From Bog-113 sp965226755 (GTDB taxonomy: Bacteria > Acidobacteriota > Terriglobia > Bryobacterales > Bryobacteraceae): a stretch of 64,000 bases of DNA. Of this stretch, positions 11,202-19,869 are shown piece after piece. The stretch is taken from assembly GCA_965226755.1 (NCBI GenBank), contig CBDDDT010000004.1:1-64000 (forward strand). The letters run 5' to 3'. Every line of letters starts with the position of its first letter. The first letter of the stretch is position 1. The position numbers and the translations under genes were made by a program. The notes under the pieces were generated by a model. The model was not told where the DNA came from, did no database searches, and saw only the letters and a program-made list of their open reading frames with translations.

Positions 11202-11697
11202 ATGGATCTCAAAGAAATCAAAGCGATCATTGACCTGATGACGCGCAATGGCCTCTCCGAGTTCGAGCTGGAAAAAGGCGATGTCAAATTGCGGGTGAAG
11301 CGTGGGCCGACGGGGGAGTGGCTCTCGTCCGCGACGTCAGCCCCCGCCGCCCCTCAGGTGTCCTCCACCGGGCAACCGCCCACACCATCAGCAACGGCGC
11401 CCGCGGTACCGGCTGCTCCGACCGCTGCGGGAAGTTCCGGGCCCATCGCCTCTGGCGGCCTGCAGATCGTCTCGCCCATGGTAGGCACCTTTTATCGCTC
11501 ACCATCGCCCGATTCGCCCCCCCTACATCGATGTGGGCCAGGAAGTCACCGAGGAAACAGTGGTATGCATCATCGAGGCGATGAAGGTCATGAACGAGAT
11601 CAAGGCAGAGGTCGCCGGGGTGATCGTGGAAGTGCTCGCGCCAAACGGACGGCCCGTGGAATTTGGCAAGCCGCTCTTTTCGGTTCGCTCAAATTAG
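11202..11697 (+). CDS. accB: Acetyl-CoA carboxylase biotin carboxyl carrier protein, one frameshift
   Basis: Carries biotin for acetyl-CoA carboxylase in fatty acid synthesis. It starts MDLKEIKAIIDLMTRNGLSE, followed by a Pro/Ala linker and the biotinyl domain VSPMVGTFYRSPSPDSPPY. An extra base in the C run around 11,516-11,523 shifts the frame; the other frame continues IDVGQEVTEETVVCIIEAMK, the biotin site EAMKVMNEI, and ends FGKPLFSVRSN. About 165 residues after repair. accC follows after six bases, the classic accBC operon. Confidence 0.92.
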
Positions 11698-11703
11698 CCG
11701 TCC

Positions 11704-13002
11704 ATGTTCGATAAGATTTTGATCGCCAACCGCGGCGAGATTGCGCTGCGCATCATTCGCGCTTGCAAGGAACTTGGGGTGAAAACCCTTGCCGTCTATT
11801 CCGAAGCCGACGTTGATTCCATGCACGTCCAGCTTGCAGATGAGGCAATCTGTATCGGTAAAGCCGCCAGTTCCGATAGTTATTTGAAGATTGATCGGGT
11901 GATCAGCGCGGCCGAGATCGGCGATGTGGATGCGATCCATCCCGGGTACGGATTTCTGGCGGAGAACGCGCATTTCGCCGAAGTCTGCGAAAGCTGTAAC
12001 ATCAAGTTCATCGGTCCTAAGCCTGCCGCCATTCGAGCCATGGGCGACAAGGCCGTGGCCCGCGAAACGGCCCGTAAGGTCGGCGTTCCAGTGACTCCGG
12101 GCAGCACCGGAACCATCGAGACGGATCAGGACGCGCTAAAGGTCGCCAAGCAAATTGGCTATCCCGTGATGATCAAGGCGGTTGCGGGAGGCGGCGGGCG
12201 CGGGATGCGGCAGGCGCACAATGACGTTAGTCTGGTGCAAGGCTTCAATGCCGCGCGCATGGAGGCGGAAAAGGCCTTCGGCAACGGTGCGTTGTACATG
12301 GAAAAGCTGATCGAAAATCCGCATCACATCGAGTTTCAAATCCTGGCCGACCGGCACGGCAAGGTGGTGCACCTCGGCGAGCGGGATTGCTCGATTCAGC
12401 GCCGCAACCAGAAGCTGCTGGAGGAGGCGCCGTCGCCGTTTATCACGCCGGCGGTGCGCCGGGCCATGGGCAAGGCGGCAATCAAGCTTGCGCAGGGGGT
12501 TCATTATGAGAACGCCGGGACGATCGAGTTTCTCGTCGACGATCGAATGAATTTCTACTTCATGGAAATGAACACCCGCATTCAAGTCGAGCACCCGGTC
12601 ACGGAAGAAGTCTACGGCGTCGACCTGGTGAAGGAGCAGATTCGCATTGCGAACGGCGAGAAGCTGAGCAAGGACTTCGACGATCTTCGCCCTCAGGGTC
12701 ACGCCATCGAGATGCGGATCAATGCGGAGGATCCATTCAACGATTTCCGCCCCAGCCCGGGAAAGATCGACCTGTTTTATGCGCCGGGCGGACACGGCAT
12801 TCGTTGGGATTCGCACGTGTACGCGGGGTACACCGTGCCGCCCCACTACGATTCGATGATCGGGAAACTGATCGCCTTCGGCAGTGATCGTAAGACGGCG
12901 ATGGACCGGATGTCGCGTGCGCTGGACGAGTTTGTCATCAGGGGAATCAAAACCACGGTACCTTTCGGGCAGATGATTCTCCAGGATCCCGATTTCCGGA
13001 TG
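11704..13002 (+). CDS. accC: Biotin carboxylase, last residues lost at a sequence junction
   Basis: Carboxylates the biotin on AccB using ATP and bicarbonate. It begins MFDKILIANRGEIALRIIRA and shows GYGFLAENAHFAE, the ATP-grasp glycine loop AGGGGRGMR, GERDCSIQRRNQKLLEEAPS, FMEMNTRIQVEHPVTE and the C-terminal GIKTTVPFGQMILQDPDFR. Family members continue about 15 residues (such as GNYNTHFIE). Here the reading frame runs instead into antisense sequence of an unrelated dehydrogenase and stays open to 13,239. The break is near 13,000. Unlike accB, the preserved part has no frameshift. Confidence 0.95.
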
Positions 13003-13634
13003 TCGGACCCGATAGCGTGGGCCTTCTCGCGTCGCGCCGCCGACGGCTCCGACACGATCACGCGGGCCGCCCCACGCAAGCGGCTCAGCGCGGCATGGGC
13101 AAGGCCCATCGGCCCCGCGCCAATTATCAGCACGGTCTCGCCCATGCCGACGTGGATGCGCTGCTGGCCATGTATCGCGCAGGCCAGCGGCTCGACGAAG
13201 GCGGCGTGTTCGAACGACATCGCGTCCGGCAGCTTATAAACATTGGCCGCCGGCGCCACGACATATTCCGCCATGCCGCCGGCGTCATGAACGCCGAGCT
13301 GCCTGACGTTAGCGCAAAACAGCTTTTGCCGATGGCGACAGAACCAGCAGGTCCCACAGGCGATGTTGATGTCGGCGGTGGCCTTGTCGCCGACCTTGAC
13401 GCCCCTCACCTCGGCGCCAACGGCCGCGACCGTGCCGGCAAACTCATGACCGATAATCAAGGGAAGATTGGGGGCGGGAAAGTTGCCCCGGAAAATATGA
13501 GAATCCGTCCCGCAGACGCCGCAGCGCGAGACCTTTATGAGAACCTCGTCCGCTTTCGGGATCGGGCGCTCGACCTCCTCACAACGGAGTTGGTTCTTTC
13601 CGTGAAAGACGGCAGCCAGCATTTTGGAGCGCAT
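13003..13634 (-). CDS. Zinc-dependent alcohol/polyol dehydrogenase, 3' end cut at junction
   Basis: Medium-chain dehydrogenase of the sorbitol/threonine dehydrogenase type, oxidising a secondary alcohol with NAD. It begins MRSKMLAAVFHGKNQLRCEE; catalytic zinc residues lie in CGVCGTDSHIFRG and GHEFAGTV, the structural-zinc cysteines in CGTCWFCRHRQKLFC, and the NAD loop is IIGAGPMGLAHA. The protein runs only to about residue 210 (REKAHAIGSD), where the sequence becomes antisense accC; the last 130 or so residues are missing. It lies at the end of a sugar-metabolism operon read leftwards. Confidence 0.85.
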
Positions 13635-13677
13635 TGCAGGACCTCGCTTTCGGCAACCGTTAGGAAGCCACTCGGAC

Positions 13678-14526
13678 TCAGGGGTTAAAGGCGGTCTTCA
13701 GGAAAGCGAGACCATCGCGCGCCAGCGCGTCCTGGCTCTCGGCCAGCGGACGCCAGATGGAGACAGCGCGGGCGATCTCGCGCACTTCGGGCGTGAACGC
13801 CTCGATCACCGTCGCCCCGGAATATGCGATCTCGTGCAAAGCCGCGACAATCGCTGGCCAAGGCAGGTGATCCTTCCCCGGCGCGCCGCGATCGTTCGCA
13901 CACCCATGAAAGTGGAAAATCTTCGGGCCGGCCATGCGGATGGCGGCCGGAATGTCCCGCTCTTCGATGTTCATGTGAAACGTATCAACCAGCAGCCCAA
14001 CGTTTTCCCGACCTATCCGGCCGAGCCAATCGAGCGCCTGTTCGACGGTGTTGAGCAGATCCGTTTCAAAGCGATTTAGCGGCTCGACCGCGAGCTTGAC
14101 ATGCTTGGCGGCCGCCATGTCGGAGGCTGCCTTCATGCTTTCGACCGACAAAGCCCATTGGTGTTCCCGCTCGGCAGGCGACAGCAGGCGGGTCTTCCCC
14201 ACGGCGGAATACATCGGGCCGGCGACAATCTGCGAACCCACGGCGGCGGCGATGTCGATGCAGGTTTGAATATAGGCGAGCCCCTGGCGGCGTACGCTCT
14301 CGTCATCCGAGCTGATGTCGCGCGATGGTCCGAATGCGCCACAAATCGTGGCCTTGATCCCCGTCTTCTCCAGCCGAGCGACAATCGCTGCGACGTCGAT
14401 CGTCTGAGGATCCTCGACGCAGATTTCGATCAAGTCAAAACCGAAATCAGCGACCTTGTCGATCAGGTCTAGCGTATGGTTGGAGAATGGCGACACCCAG
14501 ATAAAGCTGCTGGCACCGAAGCGCAT
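13678..14526 (-). CDS. Sugar isomerase/epimerase, D-psicose/D-tagatose 3-epimerase type
   Basis: A TIM-barrel metal enzyme of the AP-endonuclease-2-like family, 282 residues, starting MRFGASSFIWVSPFSNHTLD. Metal-ligand regions typical of ketose 3-epimerases are visible: AVEPLNRFETDLLNT, LLVDTFHMNIEERD, FHFHGCANDRGAPG and VIEAFTP. Family knowledge makes it an epimerase or isomerase of a ketose or keto-sugar. Its place behind a GMC oxidoreductase suggests it acts on an oxidised sugar. It follows the related gene at 14,532 by only five bases. Confidence 0.82.
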   Translation of the reverse strand: MRFGASSFIWVSPFSNHTLDLIDKVADFGFDLIEICVEDPQTIDVAAIVARLEKTGIKATICGAFGPSRDISSDDESVRRQGLAYIQTCIDIAAAVGSQIVAGPMYSAVGKTRLLSPAEREHQWALSVESMKAASDMAAAKHVKLAVEPLNRFETDLLNTVEQALDWLGRIGRENVGLLVDTFHMNIEERDIPAAIRMAGPKIFHFHGCANDRGAPGKDHLPWPAIVAALHEIAYSGATVIEAFTPEVREIARAVSIWRPLAESQDALARDGLAFLKTAFNP

Positions 14527-14531
14527 TGACG

Positions 14532-15368
14532 TCAGGCTCCCAACCGAGCTTCGATGGCCTTGCAGGTGTCGATCGCCATCTTGGTATAGTCGTCGAAAAA
14601 CTCTCGACCGCCGCCCCTCTGCAACGTGCCGAATACATCGGCCGCCGCCGGCAGCAATTCGAAGGCGATGTAGCCGGAATAGCTGATCTCTTTGAGAGCG
14701 CGCAGGATGGGCTCGAAGTCGGTGTGCCCGGCGCCGGGCGCGGCGCGATTGCTGTCGGCGAAATGCACGTGGAAGAGGTGTTTGCCGGCGAGACGGAAGG
14801 CGTCCGCGATGTCCTTCTCTTCAATCGCCATATGGAAGGTATCGCCCATCACGCCCACGTTCGGACGATCGACCGCGTCGCGCAACTTCAACACCTGATC
14901 CAGCCGGTTGCCGAAATAGGTTTCGTAGCGATTCCAGGCCTCGATGCAGAAGCGGATGTTCTTCGTCGCGCCGTAGTCGGCGCTTTCGCGGATGCCCTCG
15001 ACCGCCCAAGCCCATTCGGACGCTTCGTCGGCCGTGGGCGAAATTTTGGCGAACGGCGCTGGGCGAACAATCACCATGGGGCAGTCGATTGCAGCGGCGA
15101 AATCGACGAGGTCCCGGACGTAGGCCTTGGCCTGCGCGCGATGCTCCGCGTTGGCTGCGACCAGATCGCGCTCGGCCCCGAAGAAGATCGAGCAGAGCGA
15201 CGACACGGCGATCTTGTGCAACGCGCAGAGCCGGCGAACTTCATCGACATCGTAATTGGCGGGTTCGCCGACCAACTCGATCGCGTCATAGCCGCAGCGC
15301 GCGACGCGTTCGATGCTCTGAGCGACTTTTTCGCCGTGGTAAACAAGTGTGTCGTAGCTGTATTTCAC
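14532..15368 (-). CDS. Sugar phosphate isomerase/epimerase-like TIM barrel
   Basis: 278 residues, start MKYSYDTLVYHGEKVAQSIE. Metal-site segments are FCIEAWNRYETYFGNR, VGVMGDTFHMAIEEKD, LFHVHFADSNRAAPGAGHTD and YIAFELLP. It is clearly related to the next gene but not a recent duplicate. Two such proteins beside a GMC oxidoreductase and its small subunit match gene sets that handle 3-keto-sugars or inositols; the exact substrate cannot be read from sequence. Confidence 0.8.
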   Translation of the reverse strand: MKYSYDTLVYHGEKVAQSIERVARCGYDAIELVGEPANYDVDEVRRLCALHKIAVSSLCSIFFGAERDLVAANAEHRAQAKAYVRDLVDFAAAIDCPMVIVRPAPFAKISPTADEASEWAWAVEGIRESADYGATKNIRFCIEAWNRYETYFGNRLDQVLKLRDAVDRPNVGVMGDTFHMAIEEKDIADAFRLAGKHLFHVHFADSNRAAPGAGHTDFEPILRALKEISYSGYIAFELLPAAADVFGTLQRGGGREFFDDYTKMAIDTCKAIEARLGA

Positions 15369-15448
15369 GATTTCCTCCCTCGCCGATCTCTGCTGTCAAT
15401 GGACCTGCCGGGGTCCGGCCGGCGAGCTGATCGCATAGCGCGTGTCGC

Positions 15449-15904
15449 CTAATCCGCAGCCGCGCCGGACCGGGTTGGCGGCCGGCGGTAGATCGGGCCC
15501 CGCTCGATCACGGGGTCGAGCAGCCCGTCCCTCAAGTACTCCTCCGTTTCACCTGGCTTCGCCCTTTTTCTTTGCGGGGCGGCTCCGGGATAGCCGAACA
15601 GCATGCGGACCTCGGGGTTCAGGAAATAGGCGTTGGCGACGGCGCTGGCGAATTCCTCAAACACGTGCGGCTCGGATGTCTGCAGCCGGTTGAGTTCCAG
15701 TCTCGGCTCGAGACGCGCGCCGACGACCTTCACGATCATTTCGGTCAGGTCCGGGCGGCACGCAAGCATGCGATCGACCCCGGCTCCGTGAACGTCGGCG
15801 GCGCTCGCCGATGGCAGGCCCGCGCCGCCAGGAATCAGCGCGTCGGCGTAGGCGCCGAAGCGGCGCCTCCAATCGGCGCTAAGGTTTCCGTCGATCGCGC
15901 TCAT
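15449..15904 (-). CDS. Small subunit of GMC-type sugar dehydrogenase (gluconate 2-dehydrogenase subunit 3 family)
   Basis: 151 residues beginning MSAIDGNLSADWRRRFGAYA; the ADALIPGGAGLPSASAADVH and ANAYFLNPEVRMLFGYPG segments are typical of the subunit-3 family. These proteins pair with flavin GMC subunits and help export or electron transfer. No Tat signal is visible here, whereas many relatives have one. The ATG overlaps the stop of the GMC gene upstream (ATGA), so the two are translationally coupled. Confidence 0.8.
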   Translation of the reverse strand: MSAIDGNLSADWRRRFGAYADALIPGGAGLPSASAADVHGAGVDRMLACRPDLTEMIVKVVGARLEPRLELNRLQTSEPHVFEEFASAVANAYFLNPEVRMLFGYPGAAPQRKRAKPGETEEYLRDGLLDPVIERGPIYRRPPTRSGAAAD

Positions 15905-17025
15905 TGAGCGACTCCTGTCACCTTGGCCCGTTCAACGATATGGGTCGCTGTCCGCTTCGCAATTGCGCAGATCGTCGCCGTTGGGTTGACGCCGGTCGAG
16001 GTCGTGAAGACGCTGCCATCGACGATATAGAGATTGGGCACGTCATGAGCTCGCCCGTAGCCATTGACGACGGAAGTTCGCGGATCGGTTCCCATCTTCG
16101 TCGTGCCTAGGTTGTGCCCGGACGGATAGAAGGCGTCCTTGATCCACGCTTTCTTGGCGCCTGCGGCGTACTGCGCTTCCAACGTCCGCTCGAGATGGAA
16201 TTGCATCAGACGCCGCGTGTTCTCGGAGACCTTATAGTGAACGCGCGGCGCCGGAAGCCCATCGGAATCGGTCAGCACGGGGTCGAGATCAACGAAATTC
16301 GAGTCCTCGGGAAGATCTTCCGGCACGACCGCCCACTCGATGGTGTGGCCGATCGCCTCTTTCATGGTCGCGCAGAATGTCTCGCCCCACAGATCGGCAG
16401 GCCAGGCGCCATTCTGCTTCATGCGCCCAAGCATCGCCATGGGACCGCCGGTCCCTTGGATAACCCATTTGGCGCCTCGCACGAACCCTCGGCTCGCGTC
16501 GGTTTCGTAGAATTGGAAGGACTGAATGATTTCGCCCGAGGGGCCCAACCAGTCCTCCAGAAACTCATCGTATACCCCGACTGTCGTTCCGTAGGGGTGG
16601 GTCATCAGACGCTTGCCGACCAGACCGGAAGAGTTTGCAAGCCCGTTCGGGAACGCGGCCGACTTCGACATCAATAACAGTCGGGGCGTCCCAATGCCGT
16701 TGCACGCGACGACGACATTCGCGGCGGAGATCTGATGCGCCCGCCCGTCGCGAAAATACTTGGCGCCATTCGCGCGCCCCTGGCCGTCGAGCGTGATTTC
16801 CGAGACGCGCGCGCCCGTCACCACGCGAGCGCCATGGCGGACCGCAGCGGGAAAGTGCGTGAGGTCGGTCGAGAACTTCGAATTGTTCGGGCAGCCCATG
16901 CGACAGACGCCCAATCGCTCGCATTGCTTTTGGTTGTTGTAGTCGCGTGACGGCATCCCATTGTGACCAGGCCACCAATGCCAGCCGAGCTTATTGAGGC
17001 CGATGGCCGCCAGGCGCCCGCTCGG
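15901..17025 (-). CDS. GMC-family FAD sugar oxidoreductase, 5' end lost at junction
   Basis: Reads open from about 17,037 (an in-frame stop, antisense to the junction region) through LNKLGWHWWPGHNGMPSRDY, CERLGVCRMGCPNNSKFSTD, VVVACNGIGTPRLLLMSKS and the C-terminal GHNLGTTKMGTDPRTSVVNG, with the active-site region VDGSVFTTSTGVNPTATICA. The FAD-binding N-terminus (about 170-200 residues, with GxGxxG) is absent. Relatives oxidise sugars such as glucosides, with electrons passed to a membrane chain. It heads the operon continuing to 13,003. The exact boundary lies between about 16,995 and 17,037. Confidence 0.85.
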   Translation of the reverse strand, partial: PSGRLAAIGLNKLGWHWWPGHNGMPSRDYNNQKQCERLGVCRMGCPNNSKFSTDLTHFPAAVRHGARVVTGARVSEITLDGQGRANGAKYFRDGRAHQISAANVVVACNGIGTPRLLLMSKSAAFPNGLANSSGLVGKRLMTHPYGTTVGVYDEFLEDWLGPSGEIIQSFQFYETDASRGFVRGAKWVIQGTGGPMAMLGRMKQNGAWPADLWGETFCATMKEAIGHTIEWAVVPEDLPEDSNFVDLDPVLTDSDGLPAPRVHYKVSENTRRLMQFHLERTLEAQYAAGAKKAWIKDAFYPSGHNLGTTKMGTDPRTSVVNGYGRAHDVPNLYIVDGSVFTTSTGVNPTATICAIAKRTATHIVERAKVTGVAQ

Positions 17026-17029
17026 ATTG

Positions 17030-17989
17030 ATGACGCTGACCTATCAGGCCGGATCGGCCCTGTTCGACGGCGTTTCGATCGTCATTCCCGTGTATAATTC
17101 CGCGGACGTCCTGCCGCTTCTTATTACCCGTCTCGATGAAGTTCGCGAAGCTGGCTGTCCCATCGGAGAAATCATCCTCGTGAACGACGGCAGCCGCGAT
17201 CAAAGCTGGCAGGCGATTGCGGCGCTGGCTTCCCGGAAGCCTCTTATCCGCGGCTTGGATCTGATGCGCAACTACGGCCAGCACAACGCGCTGCTTTGCG
17301 GGATCCGCGAAGCCCGATACGCGACCACCGTCACCCTTGACGATGACCTGCAGAATCCGCCCGAAGACATCCCGCTCCTGCTTTCCCGGCTGAACGACGG
17401 TTTCGACGTTGTTTATGGAAACGCCGGAGTCGAGCAGCACGGATTTCTGCGCAACGCCGCCTCGCGCGTGACTAAGTTTGCTCTTCAAAGCGCCATGGGC
17501 GCCGAAACGGCCCGGAGCGTCAGCGCCTTTCGCGCATTCCGCACGCAATGCCGCGCCGCGTTCGATACTTATCGCGGGCCCTATGTCTCGATCGATGTTC
17601 TTCTCACCTGGGGCGCGGCCCGCTTTGCGTCCGTAAGCGTGCGGCAGGATCCGCGGCGAATCGGCTCTTCCAATTACACCCTTTTCAAGCTGATCACCCA
17701 CGCCCTCAATATGATCACCGGCTTTACCACTCTGCCGCTTCGCATCGCGAGCCTCGTCGGGTTCACCTTTACGCTTTTCGGAATCGCCGTTCTCGCCTTT
17801 GTTCTATTCCGCTATCTAATTGACGGGGACGGCGTTCCCGGATTTCCTTTTCTCTCTTCGGTGATCGCGATCTTCTCTGGCGCCCAGTTATTCGCCTTGG
17901 GCATTATGGGCGAGTACCTTGCGCGGATCCACTTCCGGATGATGGACCGCCCTTCTTACGCGATCAGCAGAGTTGCGGAGAGCAATTAA
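17030..17989 (+). CDS. Family 2 glycosyltransferase, polyprenyl-phosphate sugar transferase type
   Basis: DPM/ArnC/GtrB-like enzyme that moves a sugar from a nucleotide donor to a polyprenyl phosphate. The catalytic domain shows VSIVIPVYNSADVLPLLI, LVNDGSRDQSW, MRNYGQHNALLCGI and the DDDLQNPPEDI metal motif. Two C-terminal membrane helices follow (FTFTLFGIAVLAFVLFRYLI and SSVIAIFSGAQLFALGIMG). The start is taken at ATG 17,030; upstream sequence belongs to a different block, so the native leader may be missing. First gene of the glycan cluster; the next gene begins six bases after the stop. Confidence 0.88.
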   Translation: MTLTYQAGSALFDGVSIVIPVYNSADVLPLLITRLDEVREAGCPIGEIILVNDGSRDQSWQAIAALASRKPLIRGLDLMRNYGQHNALLCGIREARYATTVTLDDDLQNPPEDIPLLLSRLNDGFDVVYGNAGVEQHGFLRNAASRVTKFALQSAMGAETARSVSAFRAFRTQCRAAFDTYRGPYVSIDVLLTWGAARFASVSVRQDPRRIGSSNYTLFKLITHALNMITGFTTLPLRIASLVGFTFTLFGIAVLAFVLFRYLIDGDGVPGFPFLSSVIAIFSGAQLFALGIMGEYLARIHFRMMDRPSYAISRVAESN

Positions 17990-17994
17990 CCGCG

Positions 17995-18708
17995 GTGGAA
18001 GCGCCTTGCCAATATCTCGACTGGGATTCTCAATTCTTCGGAATCAGAATCGCTCAGTACCGGGGCCACGTGTTGGACGACGAGAGCCTGCGATCCGCCG
18101 AGCTTTGGTGCGCCGGGGAGCGTATTGATTGCCTCTATCTGCTCGCGGAATCCTCCGACGCGCGAACCGTATCGCTCGCGGCCGCCCGTCATTTTGCCTT
18201 TGTGGATATTCGCATTGTGCTCGATCGCGAACTCGACAGCCCCGTCTCAAACCCGGCCAATTTGCGGCTCGCGGTCCTGGATGATATCGGCGCGCTGCGG
18301 CGGATCGCGCGCGTGAGCCACTACGATTCGCGATTCTTCTTTGACGGCCGTTTCCCGCAATCGCGCTGCGAGGACCTTTACGCCACATGGATCGAGCAAA
18401 GCGTCAAAGGCTGGGCTTCTCTGGTGTTAGTCGCGGAGATCGAAGGGAAGATAGCCGGCTACGTCACCGGTCACTTAGCGGAATCGATGAACGGGTCCAT
18501 CGGCCTGTTTGCGGTAGACTCCAACTGGCGCGGGCAGGGCATCGGCCGTCGGTTGCTGGCGGGAGTCATGCACGCGTTTCGGCAAAGCGGCATGCAAACT
18601 GCCTCGGTGGTGACTCAGGCCCGGAACATCGGCGCCCAGCGCCTCTACCAAAAGGCCGGCTTTCGCACGCGCTCCGCGCGATTATGGTTCCACCGGTGGT
18701 TCGTTTAG
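17995..18708 (+). CDS. wecD: WecD-like GNAT acetyltransferase (amino-sugar N-acetylation)
   Basis: 237 residues from a GTG start. The N-terminus YLDWDSQFFGIRIA and the segment SHYDSRFFFDGRFP are characteristic of WecD, which acetylates dTDP-4-amino-4,6-dideoxygalactose. The GNAT core is seen in GLFAVDSNWRGQGIGRRLL (acetyl-CoA loop) and VVTQARNIGAQRLYQKAGF, with a W-x-H near the end (LWFHRW). The next gene encodes the aminotransferase that would make its substrate, which supports the specific call. Residual doubt: other dTDP-amino sugars use close relatives. Confidence 0.8.
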   Translation: MEAPCQYLDWDSQFFGIRIAQYRGHVLDDESLRSAELWCAGERIDCLYLLAESSDARTVSLAAARHFAFVDIRIVLDRELDSPVSNPANLRLAVLDDIGALRRIARVSHYDSRFFFDGRFPQSRCEDLYATWIEQSVKGWASLVLVAEIEGKIAGYVTGHLAESMNGSIGLFAVDSNWRGQGIGRRLLAGVMHAFRQSGMQTASVVTQARNIGAQRLYQKAGFRTRSARLWFHRWFV

Positions 18709-18720
18709 AGACTGGCTGAT

Positions 18721-19869
18721 ATGGACACTTATCGCATCCCTTTCAACAAACCGGGTCTCGTCGGAACTGAGCTTCAATATGTCGCCGAAGCCATCGGCCG
18801 CGGGCATATCGCGGGGGACGGATACTTCACGGCCAAGTGCCAGCAGTTGCTCACGCGGGAGATCGGAGTGATTCATTCGATGCTCACCACCTCCTGCACA
18901 CATGCCCTCGAAATGGCGGCGATGTTGCTGGATACCGCGCCGGGCGACGAAGTGATCGTGCCTTCGTTCACATTCGTATCTTCCATCAACGCCTTCGTTG
19001 TGCACGGCGCGCGGCCGGTCTTCGCCGACATTCGTCCCGACACCTTGAACATCGATGAGAGTCAACTGGAGTCGCTCATTACGCCGCGCACGAAAGCCAT
19101 CGTCGTCGTGCATTACGCGGGGGTGGGATGCGCCATGGAGACCATTAACCGGATTGCCTCGCGCTACGGAGTCGCCGTCGTCGAAGACAACGCGCACGGA
19201 TTATTCGCATCCTACGACGGACGCCAGCTCGGCGCCTTTGGAACCCTGGCGACGCTTAGCTTCCACGAGACCAAAAATATCATCTGCGGCGAAGGCGGCG
19301 CTCTCCTGATCAACGATGCGCGCCTGGTGGAGCGGGCGGAAATCATTCGGGACAAAGGCACCAACCGGCGCCGCTTTTTTCGCGGCCAAGTGGATAAATA
19401 TACCTGGGTGGACATAGGCTCCAGCTATCCACCATCGGAAATCCTCGCGGCGTTCCTGTATGCGCAGCTCGAAAGGCGGGAACATATCCACGCCGCGCGG
19501 CAGCGTCTTTGGAACCGGTACCACCATCTGCTCTCTGAATGGGCAAGCCGTCGTAATGTTCGCCTTCCTCGCATTTCTCCGAATTGCGAGCAGTCTTACC
19601 ACATGTTTTATATAATTCTGCCTTCCACTGAGATACGGCAGGCCGTGATCGAGCACCTCAAGTCGCGCGGCATTCTGAGCGTCTTCCATTATCAGGCGCT
19701 TCACTTGTCGGAGATGGGCCGATCCTTCGGCGGAAAGGCCGGTATGTGTCCGGTTTCCGAGGAGGCGAGCGATAACCTGCTCCGTCTTCCTTTCTTCAAT
19801 GATCTGTCCGACCGGGAACAGGATGAAGTCGCCGACGCGCTGCTCCGCTTTGACCGATGGAACAGTTAG
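18721..19869 (+). CDS. wecE: dTDP-4-amino-4,6-dideoxygalactose transaminase (WecE)
   Basis: PLP-dependent DegT/DnrJ aminotransferase converting a dTDP-4-keto-6-deoxyglucose to the 4-amino sugar. Comparison from memory with enterobacterial WecE is close throughout: IPFNKPGLVGTEL, TTSCTHALEMAAMLLD, PGDEVIVPSFTFVS, VVHYAGVGC, FHETKN (PLP-binding Lys), GEGGALLIND, EIIRDKGTNRRRFFRGQVDK and YTWVDIGSSYPPSEI. 382 residues, full length. It overlaps the downstream methyltransferase by 13 bases. The upstream dTDP-sugar genes (rmlA/rmlB type) are not in the window. Confidence 0.92.
   Translation: MDTYRIPFNKPGLVGTELQYVAEAIGRGHIAGDGYFTAKCQQLLTREIGVIHSMLTTSCTHALEMAAMLLDTAPGDEVIVPSFTFVSSINAFVVHGARPVFADIRPDTLNIDESQLESLITPRTKAIVVVHYAGVGCAMETINRIASRYGVAVVEDNAHGLFASYDGRQLGAFGTLATLSFHETKNIICGEGGALLINDARLVERAEIIRDKGTNRRRFFRGQVDKYTWVDIGSSYPPSEILAAFLYAQLERREHIHAARQRLWNRYHHLLSEWASRRNVRLPRISPNCEQSYHMFYIILPSTEIRQAVIEHLKSRGILSVFHYQALHLSEMGRSFGGKAGMCPVSEEASDNLLRLPFFNDLSDREQDEVADALLRFDRWNS

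Noticed and set aside
13003..17025. Block B as a genuine genomic island
   Set aside because: No integrase, tRNA, repeat or IS at its ends, and both flanking genes are cut in mid-domain; assembly chimera fits better.
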